From the NCBI RefSeq assembly GCF_014164775.1, contig NZ_JACJGB010000007.1, positions 173,529-237,528 of the forward strand: 64,000 nucleotides of DNA. The letters are read 5' to 3'. A program made the position numbers and the translations under genes. The DNA is from Tessaracoccus sp. MC1679 (GTDB lineage Bacteria > Actinomycetota > Actinomycetes > Propionibacteriales > Propionibacteriaceae). The notes below the pieces were generated by a model. That model was not told the origin of the DNA. It saw only the letters and a list, made by a program, of their open reading frames with translations, and ran no database searches. Shown piece by piece: positions 18,416-26,775 of the stretch (positions are counted from its first letter, which is position 1; every line of letters starts with the position of its first letter).

Positions 18416-18456
18416 GCCCGTCGGGCTGTGCGGGACGCGCCGGAATGGCGAAGGAG

Positions 18457-18472
18457 CGTTTCACGTGAAACG
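18457..18472. other. parS site 1
   Basis: CGTTTCACGTGAAACG is a 16-bp palindrome matching the ParB-binding parS consensus (TGTTTCACGTGAAACA) at 14 of 16 positions. It lies 70 bases upstream of parA. Confidence 0.92.
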
Positions 18473-18541
18473 CGGCGCTCACACTTCGCGGTCCGCCACC
18501 CGAGTTGGGTAGAGTCATCGCGGACACCAAGGAGGCCCCGG

Positions 18542-19525
18542 ATGGCGTTGTTCTTCCGCAAGCGCAAGGCGCAGCAAGCGAATGATGACGAGCTGTGGAA
18601 GCAACACAGCAACGTTTCACGTGAAACGGGGTTGCACCCCAGACGAGCCGCTCGCGATGCCGAGGCCAGCGTCGAATCCGAGTACGGCGATGAGATGGTC
18701 GACTTCGACTCCCCCGCCGCGACTCTCCCCCGGCCTGCGAGCCCACGCATCGTAGTGGTCGCCAATCAAAAGGGCGGCGTGGGGAAAACGACCACGACAG
18801 TGAACATCGCTCATGCAATGGCCTTGGGCGGTCTCAATGTGCTCGTCGTCGACAACGACCCCCAGGGCAACGCCTCCACCGCCCTTGGCATCAAGCACAG
18901 CCCCGGTACGAAGGGTACCTACGAGGTTCTCCTCGAAGGCGTCGGCATCATCGAACACGCCCAGCCGTCTCCGCACTCGCCAAATCTGCATGTACTTCCT
19001 GCCGCCATCGATCTCGCGGCGGCGGAACTCGAACTTGTGAATCTCCGCGGCCGTGAGCACCGGATGCGTGATGCCATCAAGCAGTACGTGGACGAGTCTG
19101 GCGTGGACTACATCTTCTTCGATTGCCCGCCGTCGCTGGGACTGCTCACATTGAACGCCCTCGTGGCTGCCAACGAGATCCTCGTGCCCATCCAGACCGA
19201 GTACTACGCACTCGAGGGCGTCACCCAGTTGATGCGCACCATCGCACGGGTCAAGGGCAACCTCAACGACGATCTAGAGCTGAGCACCATCCTCCTCACC
19301 ATGTATGACGCACGGACGAATCTGTCGCGGGAAGTGGCCGACGAGGTTCGCAAGCACTTCCCGGACCAGACGCTGACCCAGGAGATCCCGCGCTCCGTGC
19401 GCATCGCTGAAGCCCCCAGCTACCAGCAGACCGTCCTGAACTACCAGCCCAAATCTCCGGGCGCACTCGCGTATACGGCCGCCGCACGCGAGATGGCTGA
19501 GCGCGCCCAGAAGGTGGAGGAATGA
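18542..19525 (+). CDS. parA: Chromosome partitioning ATPase ParA
   Basis: 327 residues from the ATG at 18542, preceded by AAGGAGG. A long N-terminal extension (about residues 1-65) starts MALFFRKRKAQQ before the deviant Walker A QKGGVGKTT. DNDPQGNAST and FFDCPPSLGLL follow, and the C-terminus ends REMAERAQKVEE. The protein forms ATP-dependent gradients on the nucleoid that move ParB-parS complexes. A parS site lies inside the 5' end of the coding sequence. It overlaps parB. Confidence 0.95.
   Translation: MALFFRKRKAQQANDDELWKQHSNVSRETGLHPRRAARDAEASVESEYGDEMVDFDSPAATLPRPASPRIVVVANQKGGVGKTTTTVNIAHAMALGGLNVLVVDNDPQGNASTALGIKHSPGTKGTYEVLLEGVGIIEHAQPSPHSPNLHVLPAAIDLAAAELELVNLRGREHRMRDAIKQYVDESGVDYIFFDCPPSLGLLTLNALVAANEILVPIQTEYYALEGVTQLMRTIARVKGNLNDDLELSTILLTMYDARTNLSREVADEVRKHFPDQTLTQEIPRSVRIAEAPSYQQTVLNYQPKSPGALAYTAAAREMAERAQKVEE
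18613..18628. other. parS site 2, inside parA
   Basis: A second CGTTTCACGTGAAACG, 156 bases from the first, lies in the coding sequence of the N-terminal extension of parA (encoding NVSRET). Two close origin-proximal parS sites fit a ParB nucleation centre. Confidence 0.92.
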
Positions 19526-20412
19526 TGGCTGTACTGAAGAAGAGCGGCCTCGGCCAAGGCCTTGGGGACCTGTTCGCCCGAACCGACGACGACAAGGCCG
19601 AACAACTCAGCGACGGCTCCACGTTCGCCGACCTGCCACTCCAGCAGATCTCCCCGAATCCCCATCAGCCGCGCACGGTCTTCGACGAGGACGACCTCAA
19701 CGAGCTGGCTGACTCGATCGCCGAGTTCGGTGTCCTGCAACCGGTTGTTGTGCGTCGCCGCGGCGATGACGCCTACGAGTTGGTGATGGGGGAGCGACGT
19801 CTCCGTGCCAGTCAGCTCGCCGGCCGGGAGACCATCCCCGCCATCATCCGAGGGACCGACGACACCGCCCTCCTGCGCGACGCCCTCCTGGAGAACCTTC
19901 ACCGGGCCAACCTGAACCCCATCGAGGAGGCGAACGCGTACTCCCAGCTGCTCCGTGACTTCGAGTGCACGAAGGAGGACCTCGCCCAACGGATCCACCG
20001 GTCCCGCCCACAGGTTTCCAACACGTTGCGTCTGCTCAACCTGCCAACGCGGGTGCAGACGAAGGTCGCGGCGGGCGTCCTGTCCGCGGGCCATGCGCGC
20101 GCCCTCCTCGGCCTTCCCGACGCGAACGCCCAGGAGGAACTGAGTGAGAGGATCATCGCCGAGGGGCTGTCGGTCCGGTCCACCGAGGAGATCGTCGCGC
20201 TGGGGCGGGGGAGTGCCCACCGCTCCAGCGTCGCGCGGACCCCGAGGATCCCCTCCGAGCGGGAGCGGGAACTGGCCACTCACCTGAGTGATCATTTCGA
20301 CACTCGGGTCAAGGTGAACATCGGACGGAACAAGGGCCGCATCACCATTGAGTTCGCCAGCGGTGACGACCTGGACCGCATCGTCGCAGTGCTGGACGGC
20401 AGGACGCTCTAA
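19522..20412 (+). CDS. parB: Chromosome partitioning protein ParB
   Basis: 296 residues starting MMAVLKKSGLGQGLGDL. The ParB CTPase/N-terminal domain includes NPHQPRTVFDEDDLNELADSI and MGERRLRAS; a helix-turn-helix follows (KEDLAQRIHRSRPQVSNTLRLL), then a short C-terminal dimerisation domain. It binds the parS sites near parA, spreads, and recruits SMC. The start ATG ATG overlaps the parA stop, so the two are translationally coupled. Confidence 0.96.
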   Translation: MMAVLKKSGLGQGLGDLFARTDDDKAEQLSDGSTFADLPLQQISPNPHQPRTVFDEDDLNELADSIAEFGVLQPVVVRRRGDDAYELVMGERRLRASQLAGRETIPAIIRGTDDTALLRDALLENLHRANLNPIEEANAYSQLLRDFECTKEDLAQRIHRSRPQVSNTLRLLNLPTRVQTKVAAGVLSAGHARALLGLPDANAQEELSERIIAEGLSVRSTEEIVALGRGSAHRSSVARTPRIPSERERELATHLSDHFDTRVKVNIGRNKGRITIEFASGDDLDRIVAVLDGRTL

Positions 20413-20480
20413 CGCTAAACGCGTCTAGCAATAAAGCAATATAGCGACAAAACCATAGATAGAGTTAACGAGGAACTGAC

Positions 20481-20849
20481 ATGACTACCGCGACCAACGC
20501 CGCGACCGTCGCCCCAAGCGACATCCCCGCCATCAGGTCCGCCCTGCTGCGCTACCGCATCATGGCCTATGTCGTCGGCGTGCTCCTCGTCGTGCTGGTG
20601 TGCGTGGGCTTGCCCCTGAAGTACATCTGGAGAGACGGCCGGGTGGTGGTGTGGACAGGGATGCCGCACGGCTGGCTGTACATGGTGCTCCTCATTACGG
20701 CCTACGACCTCGGTCGCCGGGTGAAGTGGTCCATCAAGTGGTTCCTGGTCATCATGGCCGCGGGGACGGTGCCGTTCCTGTCCTTCGTCGCTGAACACTT
20801 CGCCACGAAGAACGTCCGGGCAACGATCGCGGCCAGCGAGACCGAGTGA
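20481..20849 (+). CDS. DUF3817 family membrane protein
   Basis: 122 residues with about three membrane helices (residues 27-47, 64-82, 90-108), including the conserved ending HGWLYMVLLITAYDLGRRVKWS. DUF3817 proteins are small actinobacterial membrane proteins of unknown function. The gene follows parB by 68 bases, but a promoter of its own is possible in the AT-rich gap. Confidence 0.85.
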   Translation: MTTATNAATVAPSDIPAIRSALLRYRIMAYVVGVLLVVLVCVGLPLKYIWRDGRVVVWTGMPHGWLYMVLLITAYDLGRRVKWSIKWFLVIMAAGTVPFLSFVAEHFATKNVRATIAASETE

Positions 20850-20959
20850 GATAGGCATCTGGGCCACGCCGTTTCGCGGGGTCCTACTTCGGTCCCTGAT
20901 GGTTCCGCGTCGCGAAGCGACCGCGGGAGTCTCGAAGGGTCGAGAACTCGGACCTGACA

Positions 20960-21224
20960 GCGAGGGTGGGGGACGGCAGGGCGGCACTGCGCAGCGGTGC
21001 CCAACCCGAGGATCACCAACTGGCATCCCGCTCGAGCTGACCTGACCCCCACGCCGCCCTGCCGGCCCGCACCCGGGACGAGACAACGCCACAGGAGGAC
21101 CGAGTGCGGGGAGACGGGAGACGAGGCCCGGGCGGCCTCCACCACTCGGCCACAGTGTGACCAGCGACGGTCAGCAAAGCCATGGATAGCGGCCGCCCGG
21201 GCCTCGACTCACGTCTCCCCGCAC
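20960..21224 (-). repeat. ~260-bp structured intergenic repeat, copy B
   Basis: In reverse orientation to copies A and C. The arms at 21104-21137 and 21191-21224 match at about 32 of 34 positions. The tail is at 20960-21034. Compared with copy A, at least one arm position differs in both arms so that pairing is kept (A-T in A, C-G in B). It fills the gap between the DUF3817 gene and SURF1 (20850-21299); no gene is seen there. Confidence 0.75.
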
Positions 21225-21299
21225 CGACAACGAGATCTGCGTGAAGGTTGTAGTCACGACCCTTCGAGACAGGCCACGCCGCTTCGCGGGCGGCCCTCC

Positions 21300-22061
21300 T
21301 CAGGGAGCGGCTAGGGGGCGGCCCTCCTCAGGGAGCGGTTGCTGCACCTCATCAGCTGAGGCAAGTCGTTTGGCGTGAGCGGCGTCCCTCCCGAAGCCGC
21401 GGGCGACGTAGATCCCGAACGCCACCGCACCAGCCGCGAACACCCACCACTGCAGCGCATACCCGCGATGCGTCGCCGACCCCTCCGCCTCGGGGAGCAC
21501 CAGCGGCGCCGCGCTCAGCCCCTGCGCCGTCGACGCCTCCGCGGGGAGCGTCACGTAGCCCCCGATCAAGGGCGACGGCCACCCCTGAGCCAGCGCCTGC
21601 ACCCTCAGCGACCCAATATCCGCCCCCACCGCGACACTCTCAGCCGGCAGGTCTGACGACAGGAACACCCCGGCCACGTCCTGTTCACCGCTCGGTGCGG
21701 CGGGGGCCACGGCTCCCTGTTCGACGATCCCGCGCACCACCGCGACGTGCCGGCCGTCGTCCATCTCGAACGCAGTGACCACACGCAGCGGCCACTGCTC
21801 TCCGACCAGCACCTCATCGGTGGTGTAGGCCCCGGTGAGGGTGACCTGTCGGCCGTACACGTCGTCGATCTCCCCGCTCTCCGCGACACTCTCAGCCAGC
21901 GCAACCGGCTCCAGAGCCGCACGCTCGGCCGACACGTCGCGCGTCGATTCCTCGTAGGACGACATCTGCCACAGCCCGAGCGTCAGCATCACGGCGGCGA
22001 CGACGAGCCCCGCCGTCACCGCGACGGCCTGCTTCGCGCGCACCCTCACGTCTACCGCCAC
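21300..22061 (-). CDS. SURF1-family cytochrome oxidase biogenesis protein
   Basis: 253 residues with two membrane helices, near residues 12-30 (VTAGLVVAAVMLTLGLWQ) and 203-222 (QWWVFAAGAVAFGIYVARG), flanking an extracytoplasmic domain with VYGRQVTLTGAY. This is the SURF1 architecture; the family helps assemble the aa3-type cytochrome c oxidase. It directly follows the ligase gene on the minus strand. Confidence 0.88.
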   Translation of the reverse strand: MAVDVRVRAKQAVAVTAGLVVAAVMLTLGLWQMSSYEESTRDVSAERAALEPVALAESVAESGEIDDVYGRQVTLTGAYTTDEVLVGEQWPLRVVTAFEMDDGRHVAVVRGIVEQGAVAPAAPSGEQDVAGVFLSSDLPAESVAVGADIGSLRVQALAQGWPSPLIGGYVTLPAEASTAQGLSAAPLVLPEAEGSATHRGYALQWWVFAAGAVAFGIYVARGFGRDAAHAKRLASADEVQQPLPEEGRPLAAP

Positions 22062-22994
22062 TCAGCCGCGGGCGAGGTCCACCAGTGTGGCGAACACCTC
22101 GCCCAATTCCCGGCCGGCGGCCTCGAACGCCAGGGGTGCCAGCGACGTCTCCGTCATGCCTGGCGCGACGTTGCCCTCGAAGAAGACGGGCCTCCCGGAC
22201 CGCTCGACGATCATGTCCACCCGCGACAGGTGCCTGAGCCCGAGTGCCCGATGGACGGAGACCGCGAGCTCACCGGCCGCCGCGAGCACGTCGTCGTCCA
22301 GTTCGGCGGGGGTGACGAAGCGGGTGGCGCCGGCGGTGTAGCGGGATTCGTAGTCGTAGACCCCGGACTGGGGCCTGATCTCGACGGCAGGCATGGCGAC
22401 GGGGCCGTCACCCTCGTCGAGCACGGTCACGGCGATCTCGGTGCCCGTCAGGAACGACTCGATGACGGCCACCGCACCGTAGGCGTAGGCCGCGACCAGG
22501 GCGGCCGGGAGATCCGACGCATCGTCGACCTTCGTCACGCCGAGCGCGGATCCGCTCCTCGACGGCTTGACCATCAGCGGGTAGCCGAGCTGCGCCCCGA
22601 TGCCCTCCATGAGCGCGGGGGCGCCGAGCTCGCGGAAGATGTCGTGGGGGAGTGCGATCTGCTTCGGGGCGGCCAGCCCCGCGCCGCGCACCACGGAGGT
22701 GGCGATGGACTTGTCGAACGTGAGCCTCGAGGACGCACCGGCCGGGCCGACGAAGGGGACGTTCAGCACTTCGAACACCTCGCGCAGCGCCCCGTCCTCG
22801 CCGAGGCCGCCGTGCAGCATCGGGACGACGACGGCGTCCGGGGTGCGTCGCACCAGCGGGATGAGGTCTGCGTTGACGTCGGCCTCGATCACCTCGCGGC
22901 CCACGTCGCGCAGGGCCTGGGCGACCCGTCGGCCGGACCGCAGCGACACGTCGCGCTCGTGGCTCAACCCACCGGCAATCACGATGATCGTCAT
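22062..22994 (-). CDS. D-alanine-D-alanine ligase-like ATP-grasp enzyme
   Basis: 310 residues. The N-terminus MTIIVIAGGLSHERDVSLRSG carries the Ddl motif (GG.S.E..VS..SG). The ATP-grasp part includes PLMVKPSRSGSALGVTKV, and the metal-binding end is FFEGNVAPGMTETS. It should join D-alanines for peptidoglycan synthesis. The family match is strong, but a duplicate ddl may exist elsewhere, so the exact physiological role is inferred. The start at 22994 has a Shine-Dalgarno-like AAGGAG. Confidence 0.85.
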   Translation of the reverse strand: MTIIVIAGGLSHERDVSLRSGRRVAQALRDVGREVIEADVNADLIPLVRRTPDAVVVPMLHGGLGEDGALREVFEVLNVPFVGPAGASSRLTFDKSIATSVVRGAGLAAPKQIALPHDIFRELGAPALMEGIGAQLGYPLMVKPSRSGSALGVTKVDDASDLPAALVAAYAYGAVAVIESFLTGTEIAVTVLDEGDGPVAMPAVEIRPQSGVYDYESRYTAGATRFVTPAELDDDVLAAAGELAVSVHRALGLRHLSRVDMIVERSGRPVFFEGNVAPGMTETSLAPLAFEAAGRELGEVFATLVDLARG

Positions 22995-23007
22995 GGATAA
23001 CTCCTTG

Positions 23008-24312
23008 TCAGCTGAGGTCTGGGCCGGGCCCGGAAGGGCGGCGCCGGTCAATGGGGGAGGCCTCGATCCCGAAGGTGGTCATCACTTCGAGCTCGCGCCG
23101 CACGACGTCGGCGAAGCGCTGCACACCGGTCTTGATCCGGTCCGGCGGCGGGAAGCAGAACGACAACCGCACGTTGCGCGCGCCCTGGCCGTCGGCGTAG
23201 AACGCGCTGCCGGGCACGAACGCGACGCGCGCGTTGACCCCGCGGGGCAGCATGGCCTGCGAGTCCAGGCCTTCGGGGAGAGTGACCCACACGAAGAACC
23301 CGCCGGCCGGGCGCGTCCAGGTGGCGCCGTCGGGCATCTCCTCGGCGAGGCTGTGGAGCATGGCGTCGCGGCGCTCGCGGTACATATTGCGGTAGATCCC
23401 CACCTGCCCCTTCCAGTCCTGGGTGGACAGGTAGGTGGAGATGGCGAACTGGCTGAACACGGGCGGGCAGAGCGTGGCCGACTCCTGGGCCAGCACCAAC
23501 TTCTCGCGGACGGCGTGCGGCGCCAGCACCCATCCGACACGGAACCCGGGGGCGAACGTCTTGGAGAACGAGCCCAGATAGATCACGTCGGCGTCCACCG
23601 AGCGCATCGCGGGCAGCGGCTCGGCGTCCAGGTTGAGCAGCCCGTAGGGGTTGTCCTCGACGACGAGGATGCCCGCCTCCGCGCACACGGACAGGATCTC
23701 GAGGCGACGCTGCCAGGGCTGGGTCTTGCCCGACGGGTTGTTGAAGTTGGGGATGGTGTAGAGGAACTTGATCCGCTTCCCCGCCTTCTTCAGCCGAGCC
23801 GCCGTCTCCCGGAGCGCCGCCGGGTCCAGTCCGTCGTCATCTGAGGAGACGTGCACCACCTCGGTCTGGTAGCTGAGGAAGGTGCCTAGCGCGCCCACGT
23901 ACGACGGCGACTCCGCCAGCACCACGTCGCCTGGATCGCAGAAGATGCGCGTGACGAGGTCAAGGCCCTGTTGTGAGCCGGCGGTGATGACCAAGTCGTC
24001 GGCGTGCGCGGTGATGCCCTCGAGCGCCATGACGTCGAGGATCTGCTCGCGGAGCACCGGCTCGCCCTGGCCGGAGCCGTACTGCATCACCTGGGTGCCG
24101 TTGGTGCTGATCATGTGCGCCATGGACGCCGCGATGTCCGCCAGCGGCAGGTCCTTGATGTTGGGCATGCCGCCGGCGAGGGAGACGATCTCGGGGCGGT
24201 TGGCCACGGCGAACAGTGCCCTGACGGCGGAGACCCGCATGCCGTTGGTGCGCTGGGAGTAGCTGTCGACGAACCGGTCCAGCCGGGTGTCGTGCCTCGA
24301 GTGCTCGCTCAC
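23008..24312 (-). CDS. PLP-dependent aminotransferase (LysN/2-aminoadipate-type)
   Basis: 434 residues, fold-type I aminotransferase. Visible features: SLAGGMPNIKDLP, the QYGSGQGEPVLREQI region, PNFNNPSGKTQPWQRR, VEDNPYGLL, and the PLP lysine in YLGSFSKTFAPGFRVGW. These fit the PLP aminotransferases related to MocR C-domains and 2-aminoadipate aminotransferases. The substrate cannot be read from the sequence. It ends 13 bases upstream of the ligase start. Confidence 0.9.
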   Translation of the reverse strand: MSEHSRHDTRLDRFVDSYSQRTNGMRVSAVRALFAVANRPEIVSLAGGMPNIKDLPLADIAASMAHMISTNGTQVMQYGSGQGEPVLREQILDVMALEGITAHADDLVITAGSQQGLDLVTRIFCDPGDVVLAESPSYVGALGTFLSYQTEVVHVSSDDDGLDPAALRETAARLKKAGKRIKFLYTIPNFNNPSGKTQPWQRRLEILSVCAEAGILVVEDNPYGLLNLDAEPLPAMRSVDADVIYLGSFSKTFAPGFRVGWVLAPHAVREKLVLAQESATLCPPVFSQFAISTYLSTQDWKGQVGIYRNMYRERRDAMLHSLAEEMPDGATWTRPAGGFFVWVTLPEGLDSQAMLPRGVNARVAFVPGSAFYADGQGARNVRLSFCFPPPDRIKTGVQRFADVVRRELEVMTTFGIEASPIDRRRPSGPGPDLS

Positions 24313-24408
24313 GTTGTCTTACCTTGCGTTCGGGACGCGGCCGCCGTTGGCGACACGCGTTGAGCCTGCGCCCACCCTATCCGGTCCGGCCAGACTGGCC
24401 GCAGGACA

Positions 24409-24975
24409 TCAGGGTGTGACCGCCGTCTCGAACTCAGTCAGCAGCGCCGCCAGGTCCTCCGTGGCGTGCTCGGTGACGGCGAGAAGGAGCAGGCCCGTCT
24501 CCTCCGTCACCCGCCCACACGCGGGAAGCGACGTGTCCACCGACAATCCGCACAGCGTCCCGCCGCCTCCCACCGCAGAGGCGTCCTCGACGCCGGCGTC
24601 CGCCACGTAGGTGGCCGCATCCTCCTGAGGCCAGGTCATCACGAAGATCACCTTGTTGACGCCGTCGGAGTAGTCCGCCCGGACGATGCGCTGATTCTCA
24701 GGTGCCGGGCCATCGCTCGCGGTGACGTCTCCCCGGACGAGATCTCCCACCTGGACCGGCGGGTCCATGATGAGCGTCGGTGACGGAGCGTGGGTGGGAG
24801 ACTGCGAGCTGCCGGTCGCCCCGCCCAAACCCGCGCCGATGAGCCCGCCAGCCACCACGAGGGCGGCGGCGATGGCCGGCCCCAACAGCCGTTGCCACCA
24901 GGGGGCGGGCGGCTGTGTGGTGTCGTCGGAGACGGCCGTCCAGGCGGCGCGGGTGGGGGTTGGGCTGCTGCTCAT
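24409..24975 (-). CDS. Membrane-anchored protein of unknown function
   Basis: 188 residues from an ATG that overlaps the thioredoxin stop (ATGA). A cytoplasmic N-terminus of about 30 residues precedes one helix (about residues 31-53, ending GGLIGAGLGGATGS); the rest is extracytoplasmic and contains two Cys residues (GGTLCGLS, LPACGRV) that could form a disulfide. I do not recognise the domain. The coupling to trxA suggests a possible redox-linked role, which is inference only. Confidence 0.75.
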   Translation of the reverse strand: MSSSPTPTRAAWTAVSDDTTQPPAPWWQRLLGPAIAAALVVAGGLIGAGLGGATGSSQSPTHAPSPTLIMDPPVQVGDLVRGDVTASDGPAPENQRIVRADYSDGVNKVIFVMTWPQEDAATYVADAGVEDASAVGGGGTLCGLSVDTSLPACGRVTEETGLLLLAVTEHATEDLAALLTEFETAVTP

Positions 24976-25292
24976 CAGAGCAACTCGTCGATGGCCTTCT
25001 TCAGGGCGCCCTTGGTTTTCCCGCCCGTCAGTGACTTGGCGACGCGCCCGCCCTGGAAGAATTGCAGTGTGGGGAGGCTGAGGACGCCCTGCTCGGCGGC
25101 GAGGCCCGGGTTGGTGTTGGTGTCCACTTTCACGAACTTCACGTTGCCGTACTCCTTCGAGAGCTCCTCGACGATGGGTGCGATCTGCCTGCACGGCGCG
25201 CACCAGTCCGCCCAGTAGTCCACCACGACGAGCGTGTCTGCCATGAGGACCTCGTCGACGAAGGTCTTCTCCGTCACGTCGGTGACTGCCAT
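24975..25292 (-). CDS. trxA: Thioredoxin
   Basis: 105 residues starting MAVTDVTEKTFVDEV. The active site is WADWCAPCRQ (WCxPC), and the cis-Pro loop is LSLPTLQFF. It follows the thioredoxin reductase gene on the same strand by 65 bases and overlaps the next gene by one ATGA. It is the reducing partner of trxB. Confidence 0.96.
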   Translation of the reverse strand: MAVTDVTEKTFVDEVLMADTLVVVDYWADWCAPCRQIAPIVEELSKEYGNVKFVKVDTNTNPGLAAEQGVLSLPTLQFFQGGRVAKSLTGGKTKGALKKAIDELL

Positions 25293-25357
25293 GGTGCTGC
25301 CTCTCAAGAATGGGATAGGTCAACAGAGTCTATGCGCCCGGCCCCGCGGGACCGGGA

Positions 25358-26293
25358 TCAGTCCTCGAGCGCCTGCAGGTACTTCTCGGCGTCGAGTGCC
25401 GCCGCGCAGCCGGTCCCCGCCGCGGTGATGGCCTGCCGGTAGGTGTGGTCCACGAGGTCGCCGCAGGCGAAGACGCCTGCAACGTTGGTGGCGGTGGTGC
25501 GTCCGTCCACCAGTACGTAGCCCTCGGCATCGGTGTGCACCTGGTCCTTGACGAGGGCCGAGCGGGGGTCGTGGCCGATGGCGATGAACACGCCCTGGAC
25601 GTCGAGGTCCCGCAGCTCGCCCGTGTGGGTGTCCTTGAGGGTGATGGATTCGACGGACTTCGTGCCGTTGATGGTCTCGACCACCGAGTTCCAGGCGAAC
25701 TCGATCTTGGGGTCACGCATGGCGCGATCCACCATGATCTTGGAGGCGCGCAGTTCGTCGCGACGGTGGACGATGACCACCTTGGAGCCGAAGCGGCTGA
25801 GGAACGTGGCCTCCTCGACGGCGGAGTCACCGCCGCCGATCACGGCGATGGGCTTGTCGCGGAAGAAGGCGCCGTCGCAGGTGGCGCACCAGGACACGCC
25901 GCGGCCGGACAGGCGCTCCTCGTCGGGGAGGCCGAGCTTGCGGTAGCCCGATCCCATCGCGAGGATGACGGACTTGGCGTGGTACTCGGTGTCCTCGGAG
26001 TCCTTGACGATCTTGATCTCGCCGGTGAGGTCCACTGCGGTGGCGTCGTCGGTGATGAGGATGGCGCCGAAGCGCTCGGCCTGCCTGCGCATCTGGTCCA
26101 TGAGGTCCGGGCCCATGATGCCCTCGGCGAAGCCGGGGAAGTTCTCCACCTCGGTGGTGTTCATGAGGGCGCCGCCCCCCTCGAACGATCCCTCGAAGAT
26201 CACCGGCTTGAGGTTGGCGCGGGCGGCGTAGATGGCCGCGGTGTAGCCGGCGGGGCCGGAGCCGATGATGATGACGTCGTGCACGGTGGGCAT
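25358..26293 (-). CDS. trxB: Thioredoxin reductase
   Basis: 311 residues. FAD site [20 protein letters not shown], redox pair in [18 protein letters not shown] site [11 protein letters not shown], and the C-terminal FAD motif [17 protein letters not shown]. It transfers electrons from NADPH to thioredoxin. A CsoR/CstR-like palindrome lies 75 bases upstream (26368-26387), so it may belong to the persulfide regulon. Confidence 0.96.
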   Translation of the reverse strand: MPTVHDVIIIGSGPAGYTAAIYAARANLKPVIFEGSFEGGGALMNTTEVENFPGFAEGIMGPDLMDQMRRQAERFGAILITDDATAVDLTGEIKIVKDSEDTEYHAKSVILAMGSGYRKLGLPDEERLSGRGVSWCATCDGAFFRDKPIAVIGGGDSAVEEATFLSRFGSKVVIVHRRDELRASKIMVDRAMRDPKIEFAWNSVVETINGTKSVESITLKDTHTGELRDLDVQGVFIAIGHDPRSALVKDQVHTDAEGYVLVDGRTTATNVAGVFACGDLVDHTYRQAITAAGTGCAAALDAEKYLQALED

Positions 26294-26367
26294 GCTTCTC
26301 CTTCACGGGGGCGGTCAGCCGCCACCATCGTAGTGTGCTCCTGGCGGAGATCAGGCGGCCGCGTCGA

Positions 26368-26387
26368 GTATACCCCCAGGGGCATAC
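26368..26387. promoter_or_regulatory. CsoR/CstR-type operator 3
   Basis: GTATACCCCCAGGGGCATAC is a 20-bp palindrome with one mismatched pair, clearly related to the operators at 10138 and 12275. It lies between divergent trxB (start 26293) and the plus-strand membrane gene (start 26426), and could control either or both. Confidence 0.75.
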
Positions 26388-26425
26388 GGTGCCGTTCGGG
26401 TGCTGTCAGGAGTAGCCTTCGCAGC

Positions 26426-26770
26426 ATGAGTGAGGAGCTGTCCCGGGACGAGCTGCACGCCGCCCTCGAGGTGCGCCGCGAGATGGGCACAGAAATCGAG
26501 CCGGCGCTTGTGGATTCATTGGCGGCGAAGGTGGAGGCCACCGTCCGCCGTCGATACGAGGCCGAGCTCGCCGCCACCAAGGCGCAGTCGGCGGCGGAGC
26601 GCCAGGGCCAGGGAGGCCGCCTCGCCCTCGCGATCGTGTCGCTCGTGATGGCGATCCCGCTGACGGCGATCGTCCTGCAGTTCGGAATCGCGGCGCTGCT
26701 CATGGTGTGGGTGGGCATCGTGCTGGTCAACGTCGCGATGGCCTTCAAGCCCCCCGGCACCGGCCGCTAG
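26426..26770 (+). CDS. Small membrane protein with cytoplasmic N-terminus
   Basis: 114 residues starting MSEELSRDELHAAL. Residues 1-72 are charged and helical (DUF1707-like in general layout, but I cannot confirm this). Two adjacent helices follow, at about 73-91 and 92-108. The spacing is ordinary and a purine-rich AGGAGTAG lies upstream. It may be controlled by the CsoR/CstR-like operator 39 bases upstream. Confidence 0.75.
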   Translation: MSEELSRDELHAALEVRREMGTEIEPALVDSLAAKVEATVRRRYEAELAATKAQSAAERQGQGGRLALAIVSLVMAIPLTAIVLQFGIAALLMVWVGIVLVNVAMAFKPPGTGR

Positions 26771-26775
26771 GGTCG

